In this document: positions 8,801 through 20,378 of the stretch, piece by piece
Numbering within the stretch: the stretch's first letter is position 1
Layout of the letters: every line of letters begins with the position of its first letter
Assembly (NCBI GenBank): GCA_902516235.1
Contig: CABXXO010000006.1
Span: 1 to 40,662 of the forward strand
Direction of reading: 5' to 3'
Origin: an uncultured Alphaproteobacteria bacterium
Lineage (GTDB): Bacteria; Pseudomonadota; Alphaproteobacteria; HIMB59
DNA length: 40,662 nucleotides
The notes under the pieces: model-generated
The model's input: only the letters and a program-made list of their open reading frames with translations
Databases searched by the model: none
What the model was told of the DNA's origin: nothing
Translations under genes and position numbers: made by a program

Positions 8801-10066
8801 ACTATTGCTATTGAAAGAGTTGAAATAGATAGATTAGCAAAAGACAGAGATGATGAGAAAAATATTTTAGAAAATAACTACAAACAAAACCTTATCAGTA
8901 TTTTTAAAAATAAAAATGCGAGTTCAAATATAGATATTTTTGTCAAAGGTAATAACATTGATGAAGAAGCACTAAAATCAAAACCTATTGAAATTTTAGA
9001 ACAAATTCAAGTTGATGATGCCTCATCGATGGAGACCTTTACTTCACAAAAGAAAATCTTTAGTGATGCTGTCATTTTATTAGATAAAAAGTTTCAAAAT
9101 AAAATTGAAAAAATACAAAGTGGTGATGACCTTTTACCCGGTGTTTTAAAAGTTGTTAAAGTATTTGTCGCTGTTAAACGAAAACTTCAAGCAGGTGATA
9201 AGATGGCAGGAAGACATGGTAATAAAGGTGTTATTTCAAAAATCGTTCCAATTGAAGATATGCCGTTCTTAGAAGATGGAACACCAGTAGATGTACTTCT
9301 CAATCCCTTAGGCGTTCCAAGTAGAATGAATATCGGCCAAATATTAGAAACTCACTTAGGGTGGGCTGCTTACGGTATAGGTAAACAAATTTCTCAAAGT
9401 TTAGATATGGCAAGAAAAGAAGGAAATATAATTCAATTAAAAGAGTCTTTATCAAGTTTTTATGATCAGAACAAAGACTCTAATACTGAAATTTCTAATA
9501 TGAATGATGATCAATTGATTGAATTGGCTGGTAACTTAGAAAAAGGTGTTACGTTTGCAACACCTGTTTTTGATGGAACTAATACCCATGAAATTACAAA
9601 TCTTTTAGATAAAGCTGGTTTTGATAATAGTGGTCAAGTTCATTTATTTGATGGTAGATCTGGTGAAAGATTTGAAAGAAAAGTTACTGTTGGGTATAAA
9701 TATATCTTAAAACTTCATCACTTAATTGACGATAAAATTCATGCAAGATCCATTGGACCTTATAGTCTTGTAACTCAACAACCTTTAGGTGGTAAAGCTC
9801 AGTTTGGTGGTCAAAGATTTGGAGAGATGGAAGTATGGGCATTAGAAGCATATGGTGCATCAAATACTCTTCAGGAAATATTAACTATTAAGTCTGATGA
9901 CGTTGCTGGAAGAACAAAAGTTTATGAAGCCTTAATAAGAGGTGACTATAACTTTGAAAGTGGAATACCTGAGTCATTCCATGTCTTAGTAAAAGAATTA
10001 AAATCTCTTGGATTGAATGTAGAACTAATCGAAACAGATCCAACTGTTAACAGGGAGAACGCATAA
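5870..10066 (+). CDS. rpoB: DNA-directed RNA polymerase subunit beta
   Basis: Large catalytic subunit of RNA polymerase. At 1398 residues it is in the alphaproteobacterial range. The rifampicin pocket is of sensitive type: D549, H559 and S564 (E. coli D516, H526, S531) are all present in [15 protein letters not shown] and the following block. Other landmarks are [56 protein letters not shown] and the C-terminal [20 protein letters not shown]. Its stop codon shares one base with the rpoC start (TAATG), which favours equal beta and beta' synthesis. Confidence 0.99.
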   Translation: MPLSFTEKKRIRYSFGKIGKTIEVPNLVDIQKISYDKFLQLGKSVESRSNTGLQEVFNSVFPIKDYAGKSELHYIDYYLDNPKYDVDECRRKGLTFSASLMVTFRLIIWDINEETEEKSLRDIKEQVVYLGDLPLMTNNGTFVVNGTERVVVSQLHRSPGVFFDHDEGKTHASGKVLYNARIIPYRGSWLDFEFDHKDNLFFRIDRKKKMISTTILQALPSKASEKYLHECIQNKVEPDIYKVSGMTSEEILTYFYETFNFKKSKEGWIVNLELNKFKYKNLPFNLVDPNTNEVVAYKDVKLSLKLLKEIKDKKINKFFFKEEDLYGFYLSNDIVNYDNGLVYAEAGTLLSEEFFKRLEELSINQFSVINANQATGNLGIINSLVADKNNSREEALFDIFKILRPGEPPTLEASNYLFQNMFFSEDRYDLSEVGRVKLNTYLSLNKDSKIRILSKSDILAVAKKLFDMKTESAGKDDIDHLGNRRVRSVGELIENQYRIGLVRMERAIREKMGTVDIESIMPQDLVNSKPIQTVLKEFTGTSQLSQFMDQTNPLSEITHKRRISALGPGGLTRERAGFEVRDVHTTHYGRICPIETPEGSNIGLINSLSSFARINQYGFIETPYRKIVKGSVTDEVLYLNADEEENYTIAQANSPINENGKFAEEQVSCRRRGDFIFCDPSEIDFMDVNPQQLVSVAASLIPFLENDDANRALMGSNMMRQAVPLVKSEAPLVGTGFESKVARDSGAVVIAKNSGYVHQVDSSRIVIRSDSKNISKDKSGVDIYNLKKFQRSNQSTAINQKPIVKIGDYVERGDIIADGPSTDLGELALGRNLLVGFMPWNGYNFEDSIIMSERVVHEDRYTSIHIEEFEVLCRDTKLGPEEITRDMPNVGDESITNLDEAGIVYIGSEVKPGDILVGKVSPKGDSPITPEEKLLRAIFSEKAADVKDTSLRLPTGYSGVVVDVQVLVRRGVEKDERTIAIERVEIDRLAKDRDDEKNILENNYKQNLISIFKNKNASSNIDIFVKGNNIDEEALKSKPIEILEQIQVDDASSMETFTSQKKIFSDAVILLDKKFQNKIEKIQSGDDLLPGVLKVVKVFVAVKRKLQAGDKMAGRHGNKGVISKIVPIEDMPFLEDGTPVDVLLNPLGVPSRMNIGQILETHLGWAAYGIGKQISQSLDMARKEGNIIQLKESLSSFYDQNKDSNTEISNMNDDQLIELAGNLEKGVTFATPVFDGTNTHEITNLLDKAGFDNSGQVHLFDGRSGERFERKVTVGYKYILKLHHLIDDKIHARSIGPYSLVTQQPLGGKAQFGGQRFGEMEVWALEAYGASNTLQEILTIKSDDVAGRTKVYEALIRGDYNFESGIPESFHVLVKELKSLGLNVELIETDPTVNRENA

Positions 10067-13000
10067 TGAAAGATTTAACTAATTTATTTAAAACTAACAC
10101 TCAAACATTAAACTTTGATCAGATTAAAATTTCTGTTTCTAGCCCTGAGCAAATAAGATCTTGGTCTTTTGGTGAAATAAAAAAACCTGAGACTATAAAT
10201 TACAGAACCTTCAAACCTGAAAGAGAAGGTTTGTTCTGTGCTAGAATATTTGGACCTACAAAAGATTATGAGTGTCTGTGCGGAAAATATAAAAGAATGA
10301 AGTTTAAAGGCATTACATGTGAAAAGTGTGGTGTCGAAGTTACACTCTCTAAAGTAAGAAGAGAAAGAATGGCTCATATTGAATTAGCCGCTCCTGTAGC
10401 CCATATTTGGTTTTTAAAATCACTACCTAGTAGAATAGGTCTTGCACTTGATATAACTCTAAAGAACCTTGAGAAAGTTTTATATTTTGAAAGTCACATA
10501 GTTATTGATCCTTTAATGTCTGGTTTAAGCCCAAATCAGCTTTTAAATGATGAAGAATTAGATGAAGCTATTGATCAATTTGGTGAAGACTCTTTCAAAC
10601 ATGGAATTGGTGCAGAAGCTGTTCAAGAAATATTATCTAAAATTGATTTAGTGGCAGAAATAGAAAAACTTGTAGAAGAAAGTGAAGCTACATCATCTGA
10701 AACTAAAAAGAAAAAAATACTAAAAAGAATGAAGGTTATGGAAGGTTTTAAAAACTCGAATATTAAACCTGAATGGATGGTTTTAAAGGTTCTTCCAGTT
10801 ATACCACCTGAATTAAGACCCCTAGTTCCTTTAGAAGGTGGCCGTTTTGCTACTTCTGACCTAAACGATTTATATCGAAGAGTAATCAATAGAAACAATA
10901 GATTAAAAAGACTTTTAGACCTTAGGGCTCCTGACATTATTGTGAGAAACGAAAAAAGAATGCTTCAAGAGTCTGTGGACGCATTATTTGATAATGGAAG
11001 AAGAGGAAGAGTAATCACAAGTACTAACAAGAGACCTCTAAAATCTCTATCTGAAATGTTAAAAGGAAAACAAGGAAGATTTAGACAAAACTTATTAGGT
11101 AAAAGAGTTGATTATTCTGGTCGTTCAGTAATTGTTGTAGGACCTGAGTTAAAACTTCATCAATGCGGTTTACCTAAGAAAATGGCTTTAGAGCTTTTTA
11201 AACCCTTTATATACAATAAATTGGAGTCTTATGGTTTTGCTTCAACGTTAAAATCTGCAAGAAAAATGGTAGAGTCTGAGAGACCAGAAGTTTGGGATAT
11301 CTTAGATGAAGTAATTAGAGAGCATCCAATTCTTTTAAATCGTGCACCAACACTTCACAGATTAGGTATTCAAGCATTTGAACCAATTTTAATTGAAGGT
11401 AAAGCTATCCAACTTCATCCATTAGTTTGTACTGCGTTCAATGCAGACTTTGATGGTGACCAAATGGCAGTTCATATCCCTTTAAGCCTTGAAGCACAAT
11501 TAGAAGCGAGAGTTTTGATGATGAGTACGAATAATATTCTTTCTCCTTCAAGTGGAAAGCCAATTATCGTACCAAGTCAAGATATTGTGTTGGGTATATA
11601 TTATTTATCATTAATAAATGAAAAAGATGAACCAAAGAAATATTATTCACATGTCGGTGAGGTAGAGTTTGCCCTAGAAAACAAAACTATTGAACTGCAC
11701 ACACCCATTCTTTATAGAACTAAAGTTTACAACTCAGAAAAAGATAGCTTTGAATATAAAAAATATACCACTTCTGCAGGCAGAGTTATCCTTTTTAAAA
11801 CAGTCCCTGAGAGCAAAAACTTACCTTTTGATGTAATTAATAAGGTTCTTACCAAAAAAGACATTAGTAACTTATTAGATAATGTTTATAGATTTACAGG
11901 TCAAAAATCGACTTGCATATTTGTTGATCAAATTATGACAGTTGGCTTTAAGTATGCTGCAAAGGCAGGTATCTCATTTGGTAAAGATGATTTAGTCATA
12001 CCTGAAGAAAAGAACATTTTAATCCAAGATACTCAAAAGTTAGTGAATAGCCTTGAAAACCAATATCAAGAAGGTCTTATAACTGAAAGAGAAAAATATA
12101 ATAAAGTTGTTGGTCTATGGTCTACTTGTACAGATAAAGTTGCAAAAGCGATGATGAAAACTGTTTCATCTAGTAAAGATAGTCAAATTAATTCTGTTTA
12201 TATTATGGCTGACTCTGGTGCTCGTGGTTCCGAAGCTCAGTTAAAACAGCTAGCAGGTATGAGAGGTTTAATGGCAAGACCATCCGGTGAAATTATTGAA
12301 AACCCTATCACATCTAACTTTAAAGATGGTTTAACAGTCCTTGAGTATTTTAATTCTACACACGGAGCAAGAAAAGGTTTAGCAGATACTGCTCTTAAAA
12401 CAGCAAGCTCAGGTTATTTAACTAGAAGATTAGTTGATGTTGCACAAGATCTAACAATTACCTCTAAAGATTGTGATTGTTGTGGAGGATTAACTGTAGA
12501 TACAATCTATGAGTCTGGCGAAGTTGCTATACCTCTTATTGAAAGAGTTTTTGGAAGATATTTAGCTGATGATGTTAAAAATAGTAAAGGAGACACTATT
12601 TTAAAAAATGGTGATTATATTTCTCATGAAGAAATTGAACTATTAGAAAAAGAAAACATTACATCTGTAAGAATAAAATCACCTATAACATGTGGTTCAA
12701 CTCATGGTATTTGTGCAAAATCTTATGGAAGAGACTTAGCTAAAGGAGTGCCAGTTAACACCGGTGAGGCCGTAGGAATTATAGCAGCCCAGTCTATTGG
12801 TGAACCAGGTACTCAGTTAACAATGAGAACTTTCCACGTGGGTGGTGTTGCGAGTTCTTCAGCTGAGAAATCTAATTTTGAGTCAACAAGTGATGGTAAA
12901 GTAAAAATTAAAAACCTTAGATCAGTTACAAACGGATCTGGCAGTGAAATCATTATTAATAGAACTACTGAACTTGAAATATTTGATAACAACAAAACTC

Positions 13001-14178
13001 TAGTTTCATCATTCAGGGCACCATATGGATCAACATTATTAGTTAAAAATGGCGCTGATGTTAAGCTTAATAGCTTATTACTCGAGTGGGATCCTTATAC
13101 AGTTCCTATTGTTGCTGAAGAAACAGGAAAACTAGATTTCAGTGATCTAGTTGAGGGTGTATCTTTTATTGAAAAGTTTGATGAGACTACTGGTATTTCC
13201 TCTAAAGTTATAATTGACTGGAAGAGTTTCCAAGGAAAACAAGATCTTAAGCCTCAGTTGTTAATTACAGACAAAGATGGTAACGCAATTAAATCTAAAA
13301 ATTCATCTACATATGATTTAAGTGTTGGTATTGTTTTAAATATCGAAAAAGGCAAAGATGTTAATGCCGGTGATGTTATTGCAAGAATTCCGAGAGCTTC
13401 TTCTAAAACAAAAGATATAACAGGTGGACTTCCAAGAGTTGCAGATATTTTTGAATCAAGAAAACCAAAAAATCCTGCTGTATTAGCTGAAATATCTGGA
13501 ACAATTGAATTTGGAAAAGACATTAAAAGCAAAAGAAGAATTATCATTAATCCTGAAGAAGGAGAGCCAATAGAATTTTTAATCCCAAAAGGAACTTATA
13601 TTTATTTCAATGAGGGAGATAAAGTAAACAAAGGTGACATGATTGTAGATGGAACTCCCGCTCCAACAGATATTTTAAATATTCTTGGCATTGAGGCTTT
13701 AGCTGAATATATGGTTAGAGAAGTTCAAAAAGTTTATCGTCTACAAGGTGTTTTGATTGATGACAAACATATTGAATGTATTACACGTCAAATGTTACAA
13801 AAAGTTGAAGTAATTGGTGCTGGAGACAGTGATTATTTAGTGGGTGATGTAAAAGATAAAATAGCTGTGGTAGAAAAAAATAATGAACTAAAGAAAGAAG
13901 GTAAAAAAGAGGTTGATTTTAAAATGATGATCCTTGGTATCACTAAAGCAAGTCTTCAAACTAATTCATTTATTTCAGCCGCTTCTTTCCAAGAGACTAC
14001 AAGAGTTCTTACAGAAGCAGCAATCAATGGTAAAGTTGATAAATTAACTGGTCTAAAAGAAAATGTCATCGTTGGTAAATTAATTCCTGCTGGAACGGGT
14101 AATGTAATCAGATCACTTCGAAAAGAGGCTAAAATCCGCGATAATGCTTTATTAAAACAGCTAGAAACCCCTAAATAG
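10066..14178 (+). CDS. rpoC: DNA-directed RNA polymerase subunit beta'
   Basis: Carries the catalytic magnesium site [10 protein letters not shown] (D461, D463, D465). The N-terminal zinc site is intact: [10 protein letters not shown] followed by CEKCGVEV. The second zinc site is unusual. Its C-terminal cluster reads [11 protein letters not shown], where the last residue (S886, codon TCT at 12721-12723) stands where other bacteria have the fourth cysteine, and the upstream element reads DCDCCGG (C803, C805, C806) instead of a single cysteine. Bridge helix and trigger loop regions ([21 protein letters not shown]) look normal. The 1370-residue length is slightly short for the class. A promoter-like element follows the stop. 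Confidence 0.99.
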   Translation: MKDLTNLFKTNTQTLNFDQIKISVSSPEQIRSWSFGEIKKPETINYRTFKPEREGLFCARIFGPTKDYECLCGKYKRMKFKGITCEKCGVEVTLSKVRRERMAHIELAAPVAHIWFLKSLPSRIGLALDITLKNLEKVLYFESHIVIDPLMSGLSPNQLLNDEELDEAIDQFGEDSFKHGIGAEAVQEILSKIDLVAEIEKLVEESEATSSETKKKKILKRMKVMEGFKNSNIKPEWMVLKVLPVIPPELRPLVPLEGGRFATSDLNDLYRRVINRNNRLKRLLDLRAPDIIVRNEKRMLQESVDALFDNGRRGRVITSTNKRPLKSLSEMLKGKQGRFRQNLLGKRVDYSGRSVIVVGPELKLHQCGLPKKMALELFKPFIYNKLESYGFASTLKSARKMVESERPEVWDILDEVIREHPILLNRAPTLHRLGIQAFEPILIEGKAIQLHPLVCTAFNADFDGDQMAVHIPLSLEAQLEARVLMMSTNNILSPSSGKPIIVPSQDIVLGIYYLSLINEKDEPKKYYSHVGEVEFALENKTIELHTPILYRTKVYNSEKDSFEYKKYTTSAGRVILFKTVPESKNLPFDVINKVLTKKDISNLLDNVYRFTGQKSTCIFVDQIMTVGFKYAAKAGISFGKDDLVIPEEKNILIQDTQKLVNSLENQYQEGLITEREKYNKVVGLWSTCTDKVAKAMMKTVSSSKDSQINSVYIMADSGARGSEAQLKQLAGMRGLMARPSGEIIENPITSNFKDGLTVLEYFNSTHGARKGLADTALKTASSGYLTRRLVDVAQDLTITSKDCDCCGGLTVDTIYESGEVAIPLIERVFGRYLADDVKNSKGDTILKNGDYISHEEIELLEKENITSVRIKSPITCGSTHGICAKSYGRDLAKGVPVNTGEAVGIIAAQSIGEPGTQLTMRTFHVGGVASSSAEKSNFESTSDGKVKIKNLRSVTNGSGSEIIINRTTELEIFDNNKTLVSSFRAPYGSTLLVKNGADVKLNSLLLEWDPYTVPIVAEETGKLDFSDLVEGVSFIEKFDETTGISSKVIIDWKSFQGKQDLKPQLLITDKDGNAIKSKNSSTYDLSVGIVLNIEKGKDVNAGDVIARIPRASSKTKDITGGLPRVADIFESRKPKNPAVLAEISGTIEFGKDIKSKRRIIINPEEGEPIEFLIPKGTYIYFNEGDKVNKGDMIVDGTPAPTDILNILGIEALAEYMVREVQKVYRLQGVLIDDKHIECITRQMLQKVEVIGAGDSDYLVGDVKDKIAVVEKNNELKKEGKKEVDFKMMILGITKASLQTNSFISAASFQETTRVLTEAAINGKVDKLTGLKENVIVGKLIPAGTGNVIRSLRKEAKIRDNALLKQLETPK

Positions 14179-14181
14179 ATG

Positions 14182-14210
14182 TTGACTATACTTGATACTA
14201 TAAATATATT
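14182..14210 (+). promoter_or_regulatory. Putative promoter upstream of rpsL
   Basis: TTGACT at 14182-14187, a 17-base spacer, and TATATT at 14205-14210, in the 41-base gap after rpoC. The predicted start near 14217 is only about 3 bases before the rpsL ATG, and no Shine-Dalgarno sequence is present, so the transcript would be practically leaderless. Sequence match only. Confidence 0.5.
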
Positions 14211-14219
14211 CTGCGAACT

Positions 14220-14594
14220 ATGCCGACCATAAATCAATTAGTTAGAAAATCTAGAGAGAAAGTCTCAAAGAGAAACAAGGTTCCTGCACTTAGATCTTGT
14301 CCTCAAAAAAGAGGCGTATGTCTTAGAGTCTATACAACTACTCCAAAAAAGCCCAATTCTGCTCTTAGGAAAGTAGCAAGAGTGAAGCTTACAAATGGTC
14401 AAGAGGTTACGGCTTACATACCTGGTGAAGGTCACAATTTACAAGAACACTCTGTAGTGTTAATCCGTGGTGGAAGAGTAAAAGACTTACCTGGTGTAAG
14501 ATATCATATAATAAGAGGTACTTTGGATACCCAAGGGCTTGAAAAAAGAAGACAACGTAGATCTAAATACGGTGCTAAAAGGCCAAAGAATTAA
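14220..14594 (+). CDS. rpsL: 30S ribosomal protein S12
   Basis: Decoding-centre protein that shapes accuracy and is the classical site of streptomycin resistance. The loop [16 protein letters not shown] has the susceptible-type lysine, and the second loop reads [29 protein letters not shown]. At 124 residues it is standard. It opens the str block (rpsL-rpsG-fusA). The start ATG has no upstream purine-rich site, which fits a leaderless or nearly leaderless message from the promoter just upstream. Confidence 0.98.
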   Translation: MPTINQLVRKSREKVSKRNKVPALRSCPQKRGVCLRVYTTTPKKPNSALRKVARVKLTNGQEVTAYIPGEGHNLQEHSVVLIRGGRVKDLPGVRYHIIRGTLDTQGLEKRRQRRSKYGAKRPKN

Positions 14595-14604
14595 AATTTA
14601 AAAA

Positions 14605-15078
14605 ATGTCAAGAAGAAGAGCAGCAGAGAAAAGACAAGTATTGCCCGATCCTATTTATAAAAGTGTTGTGCTAAATAAATTTATCAATGAAGTTATGGTG
14701 GGCGGAAAAAAAACAGTTGCACAAAAAATTGTATACGGTGCTCTAGATATTATTAAAACTAATAATCAAAGCGATGATCCACTTGAGTATTTTCAAAAAT
14801 CCATTAACAACGTTAAACCATCTGTTGAAGTAAAATCAAGAAGAGTTGGTGGAGCTACATATCAAGTACCAATGGAAGTAAGAAGTACAAGAGCTCAAGC
14901 ACTAGCATTTAAATGGATATTAACGAATTCCAAAAAGCGAAATGAAAAAACTCAAAGAGAAAGACTTGCTAACGAATTAATTGATGCTTTTGAAAATAAA
15001 GGTAATTCTGTAAAGAAAAAAGACGAAGTTCATAAAATGGCAGAAGCCAACAGGGCATTCGCTCATTATAGGTGGTAA
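14605..15078 (+). CDS. rpsG: 30S ribosomal protein S7
   Basis: Primary 16S rRNA-binding protein that nucleates the 30S head and lines the E site. Typical features are the N-terminal [19 protein letters not shown], the beta-hairpin region [20 protein letters not shown] and the C-terminal [14 protein letters not shown]. The 157 residues are normal. It is encoded 10 bases after rpsL and 3 bases before fusA, the conserved str order. Confidence 0.98.
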   Translation: MSRRRAAEKRQVLPDPIYKSVVLNKFINEVMVGGKKTVAQKIVYGALDIIKTNNQSDDPLEYFQKSINNVKPSVEVKSRRVGGATYQVPMEVRSTRAQALAFKWILTNSKKRNEKTQRERLANELIDAFENKGNSVKKKDEVHKMAEANRAFAHYRW

Positions 15079-15081
15079 AAA

Positions 15082-17145
15082 ATGGATCTTGGTAAATATA
15101 GAAATATTGGAATTATGGCCCACATCGATGCAGGCAAAACTACTACCACTGAAAGAATTTTATATTATACTGGTAAGTCCCATAAAATAGGGGAAGTACA
15201 TGATGGTGCAGCTACTATGGATTGGATGGAACAAGAGCAAGAAAGAGGAATAACAATTACCTCAGCCGCTACTACGTGCTTCTGGAATGATCATAGAATT
15301 AATATCATTGATACACCTGGGCATGTAGATTTTACAATTGAAGTTGAGAGATCTTTAAGAGTTTTAGACGGAGCTGTTGCTTGCTTTGACGGTGTCGCTG
15401 GAGTTGAGCCACAATCAGAGACAGTTTGGAGGCAAGCTGATAGATACAAAGTACCAAGAATTTGTTTTTGTAATAAAATGGACCGACTTGGAGCCGATTT
15501 TGAAATGAATGTTCAATCTATAAAAGACAGATTAGGAGCCAATCCACTTGTTTTGCAAATGGCTATTGGTAAAGAGGCAGAATTCAAAGGTGTTGTTGAT
15601 CTTGTTAACTTTAAATCAATTATTTGGAAAGATGACAGTCTTGGTGCTGAATATGATGTAACAGAGATTAGTGAAGATTTATTAGAAGAAGCTAAGAAAA
15701 AAAGAGAAGAGCTCATTGAAATCGCTGTCGAAGCAGATGATAAGGCGTTAGAAGATTATTTAGAGGGAAAAGAAATAACAGTCAATACATTAAAAGCTTG
15801 TATAAGAAAAGGCACCATTGATTTTAAATTTGTTCCTGTATTATGTGGAACTGCTTTCAAAAACAAAGGTGTTCAACCTTTACTGGATGCTGTTGTTGAT
15901 TATCTTCCGTCTCCTACAGATATTGGTTTTGTTGAAGGTATTAAAGAGGGATCTGATGAGAAGTTACAAATTCCTAACACACCAGAAGAACCTTTCGCAG
16001 CATTAGCTTTTAAAGTTGCTGCAGATCCTTTTGTTGGCCAAATAACATTTTGCAGACTTTACTGTGGAAACCTTAGTTCTGGATCTACAATATTAAATTC
16101 TTCAAAAAATCAAAAAGAACGAATAGGAAGAATGCTTTTAATGCACTCAAACACTCGTGAAGAAATTAAAGAAGCCAAAGCCGGTGACATCGTAGCTCTA
16201 GTTGGATTAAAGAACGTAACGACAGGTGACACATTATGTGACCCTTCAAATAATGTTATCTTAGAAAAAATGGAATTTCCTGACCCTGTTATTGAAGTTG
16301 CAGTTGAACCCAAGACTAAAGCTGACTACGAAAAAATGGGACAAGCTTTAGGGAGACTGGCTCAAGAAGATCCAAGCTTTAGAGTTACTTCAGATGAAGA
16401 GTCTGGTCAAACAATAATTAAAGGAATGGGAGAACTCCATTTAGAAATTTTAGTTGATAGAATGAAAAGAGAATTCAAGGTAGAGGCTGATGTGGGAGCA
16501 CCTCAAGTAGCCTACAGAGAAACAATAACTAAAAATGTTGAAGTTGACTACACACATAAAAAACAATCTGGTGGTGCAGGTCAATTTGCTAGAGTAAAAA
16601 TGAAATTTAAACCATTAGAAAGAAACTCTGGTGTTAAATTTTTAAACACTGTTGTTGGGGGAAATATTCCAAAAGAATACATCCCGGGTGTCGAAAAAGG
16701 AATTAACTTTGCTGCACAAAATGGTGTCATTGCTGGATACAATGTTATTGATTTCGAAGCAGAAGTTCATGACGGAGCTTATCATGATGTAGACTCATCT
16801 GTATTAGCATTTGAAATAGCTTCAAGAGCCGCATTTAGAGAAGCGGTTGGAAAAGCTGGTCCCAAACTACTTGAGCCAATGATGAAAGTCGAAGTAGTAA
16901 CACCTGAGGACTATATGGGTGATATTATTGGTGATTTAAATTCAAGAAGAGGCCAAATTGAAAAAATGGAGGACCGAGGCAACGCTAAAGTTGTATCCTC
17001 AGTAGTTCCTCTTGCTAATATGTTTGGTTATGTTAATAATCTACGCTCTATGAGCCAAGGAAGAGCAAGTTACACAATGTTGTTCTCACATTATGATGTT
17101 GTACCATCAAATGTCGAAGAAGAAATTAAATCAAAACTGGCATAA
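15082..17145 (+). CDS. fusA: Elongation factor G
   Basis: GTPase that drives translocation of tRNA and mRNA. The G domain has the P-loop [15 protein letters not shown] (residues 14-28), the switch II motif DTPGHVDF and the specificity motif [10 protein letters not shown]. The later domains contain [18 protein letters not shown] and the domain IV tip region. The 687 residues are typical of bacterial EF-G1. In most relatives tuf would follow; here rpsJ starts after only 2 bases, so the tuf copy of the str operon is missing. Confidence 0.99.
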   Translation: MDLGKYRNIGIMAHIDAGKTTTTERILYYTGKSHKIGEVHDGAATMDWMEQEQERGITITSAATTCFWNDHRINIIDTPGHVDFTIEVERSLRVLDGAVACFDGVAGVEPQSETVWRQADRYKVPRICFCNKMDRLGADFEMNVQSIKDRLGANPLVLQMAIGKEAEFKGVVDLVNFKSIIWKDDSLGAEYDVTEISEDLLEEAKKKREELIEIAVEADDKALEDYLEGKEITVNTLKACIRKGTIDFKFVPVLCGTAFKNKGVQPLLDAVVDYLPSPTDIGFVEGIKEGSDEKLQIPNTPEEPFAALAFKVAADPFVGQITFCRLYCGNLSSGSTILNSSKNQKERIGRMLLMHSNTREEIKEAKAGDIVALVGLKNVTTGDTLCDPSNNVILEKMEFPDPVIEVAVEPKTKADYEKMGQALGRLAQEDPSFRVTSDEESGQTIIKGMGELHLEILVDRMKREFKVEADVGAPQVAYRETITKNVEVDYTHKKQSGGAGQFARVKMKFKPLERNSGVKFLNTVVGGNIPKEYIPGVEKGINFAAQNGVIAGYNVIDFEAEVHDGAYHDVDSSVLAFEIASRAAFREAVGKAGPKLLEPMMKVEVVTPEDYMGDIIGDLNSRRGQIEKMEDRGNAKVVSSVVPLANMFGYVNNLRSMSQGRASYTMLFSHYDVVPSNVEEEIKSKLA

Positions 17146-17147
17146 TC

Positions 17148-17462
17148 ATGATAAATCAAAATATTAGAATTAGACTTAAATCCTTTGATCATAACATTCT
17201 AGACAGAAGTTCCATTGATATCCTTCAAACAGCTAAAAGAACTGGTGCAAAAGTGATTGGGCCAATTCCTATGCCATCTAAAATTGAAAGAATTACAGTA
17301 AATAAATCTCCGCATGTAGATAAAAAAAGTAGAGAGCAGTTTGAACTACGAACGCATATTAGGATGATGGATATTATTGAGCCCACACCTCAAACTGTTG
17401 ATGCACTCATGAAGCTTGATTTAGCTTCTGGTGTAAATGTAGATATTAAAATTAAAAAATAA
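17148..17462 (+). CDS. rpsJ: 30S ribosomal protein S10 (NusE)
   Basis: Head protein of the 30S subunit and also the NusE partner of NusB and NusG in antitermination. Recognisable motifs are [48 protein letters not shown] and the C-terminal [13 protein letters not shown]. At 104 residues it is standard. It begins the S10 block but lies 2 bases after fusA, so no S10 leader of the E. coli type (L4-regulated attenuator) can be accommodated. Confidence 0.98.
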   Translation: MINQNIRIRLKSFDHNILDRSSIDILQTAKRTGAKVIGPIPMPSKIERITVNKSPHVDKKSREQFELRTHIRMMDIIEPTPQTVDALMKLDLASGVNVDIKIKK

Positions 17463-17467
17463 TTATC

Positions 17468-18073
17468 ATGATCATTAGTACCAAAATTGGCCAAACTTCA
17501 TTTGTCAACGAAAATGGTACAAGGGTCTCTGCCACAGTTCTTGATTACAATAGCTGCTCTGTAGTTGGTAATAGAACTATTGATAGAGACGGCTATCTTG
17601 CAAATATCATAGGCTTTCTCAAACCAAAAAAACTTAACAAACCTCAATTAAAACAATTTAATAAACTAAATTTAGAACCAAAAAAAATTATAAAAGAACA
17701 AAGAATATCCACTGATGAAGACTTGTTAGAGATTGGTTCATTAATAGACCCTAAATTTAAAGTTGGCGATAAAGTTTCAGTACAGTCTAAATCAACAGGT
17801 AAAGGTTTTGCCGGTGCTATGAAAAGACATAACTTTAGTGGTATGAGAGCAACTCATGGTGTCTCTATCTCTCATAGAGCTCACGGTTCAACAGGTCAAA
17901 ATCAAAACCCAGGTAAAGTATTTAAGGGAAAGAAAATGGCTGGTCATTTAGGTGATCAATTAACAACTACTAAAAATTTAGAAGTTCTTCTAATTGATCA
18001 AGACAAAAAATTAATATTTATCAAAGGTTCTGTGCCTGGCAAGAATAAATCTATAGTAAAGGTTTTTAAATAA
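17468..18073 (+). CDS. rplC: 50S ribosomal protein L3
   Basis: Early 23S rRNA-binding protein whose long loop reaches the peptidyl transferase centre. The loop contains RATHGVSISHRAHGSTGQNQ, including the glutamine often methylated by PrmB, then GKVFKGKKMAGHLG. The C-terminal strand reads IKGSVPGKNKSIVKV. At 201 residues it is a little shorter than E. coli L3 (209). The rplD start codon follows its stop codon directly with no gap. Confidence 0.98.
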   Translation: MIISTKIGQTSFVNENGTRVSATVLDYNSCSVVGNRTIDRDGYLANIIGFLKPKKLNKPQLKQFNKLNLEPKKIIKEQRISTDEDLLEIGSLIDPKFKVGDKVSVQSKSTGKGFAGAMKRHNFSGMRATHGVSISHRAHGSTGQNQNPGKVFKGKKMAGHLGDQLTTTKNLEVLLIDQDKKLIFIKGSVPGKNKSIVKVFK

Positions 18074-18640
18074 ATGTTTGAACAAGTTACATTAAAAGAT
18101 AAAAATATTTCTGAAAAAGCATTACATTTATCTTTACAAAAAATTTATACACATAAACAAGGTAATAACCACAGCCTTGATAGATCTGAAGTAGCAGGAT
18201 CTGGAAAAAAATTATTTAAACAAAAGGGAACTGGAAACGCAAGAGCAGGTAATAAAAAGACAACTCAAAGAAGAGGTGGTGGAAAAGCTTTTGGACCAAA
18301 ATTCCATGATGTTTCTTTTAAAGTTAATAAAAAAGTCAAAAAAACAGCTTTAATTTCTTCTATAATTAGTAAAAGTAACAATAAAGCACTGTTCGTTTTT
18401 GATGAAGAAAAACTAGACGAAAAAAATATTTCAGATTTATTAAAAAAAAACCAAAATAAAATGATCGTTTTTGTTCTTACCAACTTATTAGATAATAAAT
18501 TAGTAATTAAATTTCAAAATTACAAAAAATTATATTTTATTTCTGACAAAAGTTATTCGGTTCATACAGCATTAAAATCAGATATGATCTTATTCTCAAA
18601 AAAATCTTCTATTTACAATTCATATATAGGTAGTAACTAA
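18074..18640 (+). CDS. rplD: 50S ribosomal protein L4
   Basis: Binds domain I of 23S rRNA; its extended loop lines the exit tunnel. The loop is visible as GSGKKLFKQKGTGNARAGN...RRGGGKAFGPK (residues about 42-77). The C-terminal globular half is lysine-rich and divergent, and the 188 residues are shorter than the usual 200-210, in line with the compact genome. In E. coli L4 also regulates the S10 operon, but the leader it needs is absent here. Confidence 0.97.
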   Translation: MFEQVTLKDKNISEKALHLSLQKIYTHKQGNNHSLDRSEVAGSGKKLFKQKGTGNARAGNKKTTQRRGGGKAFGPKFHDVSFKVNKKVKKTALISSIISKSNNKALFVFDEEKLDEKNISDLLKKNQNKMIVFVLTNLLDNKLVIKFQNYKKLYFISDKSYSVHTALKSDMILFSKKSSIYNSYIGSN

Positions 18641-18642
18641 AA

Positions 18643-18924
18643 ATGGAACTCAACTTAATTAAAAAACCTGTTATTACAGAAAAATCAACAGCCAATGCCC
18701 AATTCAATAAATACATTTTTGAAGTTCGAAATGAGGCTAATAAAATAAATATTAAAAAAACAATTGAAGAAATTTATAAAGTTAAAGTTCAAAAACTTAA
18801 TAGTTTAAATGTAAAGAGTAAGCCAAAGGTATTTAAAGGGCAAAGAGGTACAAGGTCTGAACTTAAAAGAATTATAGTCACTCTTAAAGAGGGTAATACT
18901 ATAGATATGAGCGGTAAGGTATAA
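18643..18924 (+). CDS. rplW: 50S ribosomal protein L23
   Basis: Exit-tunnel protein and docking site for trigger factor and signal recognition particle. It starts with the hallmark [12 protein letters not shown] and ends with a lysine/arginine-rich hairpin ([22 protein letters not shown]). At 93 residues it is standard. It lies between rplD and rplB with gaps of 2 and 1 base, the conserved S10 order. Confidence 0.97.
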   Translation: MELNLIKKPVITEKSTANAQFNKYIFEVRNEANKINIKKTIEEIYKVKVQKLNSLNVKSKPKVFKGQRGTRSELKRIIVTLKEGNTIDMSGKV

Positions 18925-18925
18925 A

Positions 18926-19750
18926 ATGGGCTTAATCACTTACAAACCAACGACACCTTCTTTTAGAAAAACTGTAAAAATTGATAAATCTCAGCTTTTT
19001 AAAGGCCGTCCTGAAAAATCATTAATTCAAGACTTACAACCAAATTCAGGTAGAAATAATACAGGTAAAATTACAATTAGACATAGATCAGGTGGCCACA
19101 AGAAAAAATATAGACTTGTGAATTTTAAAAGGAATACATTTGATAAAATAGGCACAGTTGAAAGAATTGAATACGATCCTAATAGAAGTGCTTTCATAGC
19201 ACTTATTAACTATCAAGATTTAAAAGAATATATTATAGCACCGTCTGATTTAAAAATTGGAGATAAAGTTATTTCCTCAGCTAAAACTGAAATATCATCA
19301 GGAAATGCAATGAAGATTAAAAATATTCCTACTGGTACATCTATTCATAATATTGAACTAAAGCCAGGAGCGGGTGGCAAAATATGTAGATCTGCTGGAT
19401 CTTTTGCTCAAGTACTTGGAGAACAAGAAAAATATGTAATGGTTAAGCTTTCGTCTCGAGAAACTAGATTAGTTCACGGTGAATGTATGGCAACCATAGG
19501 GGTTGTATCTAATCAAGATAATAAAAATAAAAAAATTGGTAAAGCTGGTATAAAAAGACATTTGGGTATTAGGCCTACTGTAAGAGGTGTAGTTATGAAC
19601 CCTGTCGACCACCCACACGGTGGTGGAGAAGGAAGAACATCTGGTGGTAGACACCCATCCACACCTTGGGGTATGAAGACAAAAGGTAAGAAGACTAGAA
19701 AAATTAAATTTACATCTAAAATGATTATTTCAAGAAGGGCTAAAAAGTAA
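18926..19750 (+). CDS. rplB: 50S ribosomal protein L2
   Basis: Highly conserved protein needed for subunit association and peptidyl transferase assembly. Motifs include [22 protein letters not shown] near the N-terminus (residues about 43-64), the SH3-like core [14 protein letters not shown], and the C-terminal catalytic-region signature [19 protein letters not shown] with the conserved histidine. The 274 residues are normal. Its stop overlaps the rpsS start by one base (TAATG at 19748-19752). Confidence 0.99.
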   Translation: MGLITYKPTTPSFRKTVKIDKSQLFKGRPEKSLIQDLQPNSGRNNTGKITIRHRSGGHKKKYRLVNFKRNTFDKIGTVERIEYDPNRSAFIALINYQDLKEYIIAPSDLKIGDKVISSAKTEISSGNAMKIKNIPTGTSIHNIELKPGAGGKICRSAGSFAQVLGEQEKYVMVKLSSRETRLVHGECMATIGVVSNQDNKNKKIGKAGIKRHLGIRPTVRGVVMNPVDHPHGGGEGRTSGGRHPSTPWGMKTKGKKTRKIKFTSKMIISRRAKK

Positions 19751-20034
19751 TGGCAAGATCTGTATGGAAAGGACCTTACTTTGATGTAACTCTTTTCAAA
19801 AAAGTTAAAAAATCAAAAGAAGAAAGTTCAAAATCTCCAATTAAAACATGGTCAAGAAGATCTACAATTATACCAGATTTTGTTGGAGTCACCATTTCAG
19901 TCTATAATGGAAAATCTTTCATACCAGTATATGTGACTGAAGACATGGTTGGACATAAACTTGGTGAGTTTTCTCCAACAAGAGTTTTTAAAGGTCACTC
20001 TGGAGATAAGAAAGCAGTTCAAGGTAAAAAATAA
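19750..20034 (+). CDS. rpsS: 30S ribosomal protein S19
   Basis: Head protein that binds 16S rRNA with S13 close to the A-site tRNA. It shows the typical start [19 protein letters not shown], then [25 protein letters not shown], and [20 protein letters not shown]. The 94 residues are typical. Start codon overlaps the end of rplB by one base; rplV follows after 2 bases. Confidence 0.98.
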   Translation: MARSVWKGPYFDVTLFKKVKKSKEESSKSPIKTWSRRSTIIPDFVGVTISVYNGKSFIPVYVTEDMVGHKLGEFSPTRVFKGHSGDKKAVQGKK

Positions 20035-20036
20035 AA

Positions 20037-20378
20037 ATGTCTAAAGAAGTAAAAGCTATCAATAAAATGATAAGAACTAGTTCTCAAAAACTAAACTTAA
20101 TTGTTAAAGATATTAGAAAAAAAGATATCAACGCAGCTTTAAATGTTTTGAAGTTTTCAAATAAAAGAGTCAGTAAAGAAGTTTTAAAAACATTAAATTC
20201 TGCAGTCGCAAATGCAGAGAACAACAATAATTTAGATATTGATAAACTTTTTGTTAAAGAGGCTTATGTAGGTAAAAGTCTTAGAATGAAAAGATTTAGA
20301 CCAATGAGTAAGGGAAGAGCGTTTCAAATTATTAAGCCTTTTTCGAGGTTAACATTAGTGTTAGAGGAGAAAGTATAA
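20037..20378 (+). CDS. rplV: 50S ribosomal protein L22
   Basis: Exit-tunnel protein whose beta-hairpin contributes to the tunnel constriction. The start region [24 protein letters not shown] and the C-terminal hairpin [17 protein letters not shown] are characteristic; the latter is the site where macrolide-resistance changes occur in other bacteria. At 113 residues it is typical. Its stop shares a base with the rpsC start (TAATG). Confidence 0.97.
   Translation: MSKEVKAINKMIRTSSQKLNLIVKDIRKKDINAALNVLKFSNKRVSKEVLKTLNSAVANAENNNNLDIDKLFVKEAYVGKSLRMKRFRPMSKGRAFQIIKPFSRLTLVLEEKV

Noticed and set aside
14199..14204. TATAAA as -10 of the rpsL promoter
   Set aside because: Only 11 bases from the TTGACT; the TATATT at 14205-14210 gives the normal 17-base spacing.
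15818..16006. Plus-strand open frame inside fusA in another frame
   Set aside because: fusA is continuous and conserved across this stretch; the second frame has no support.
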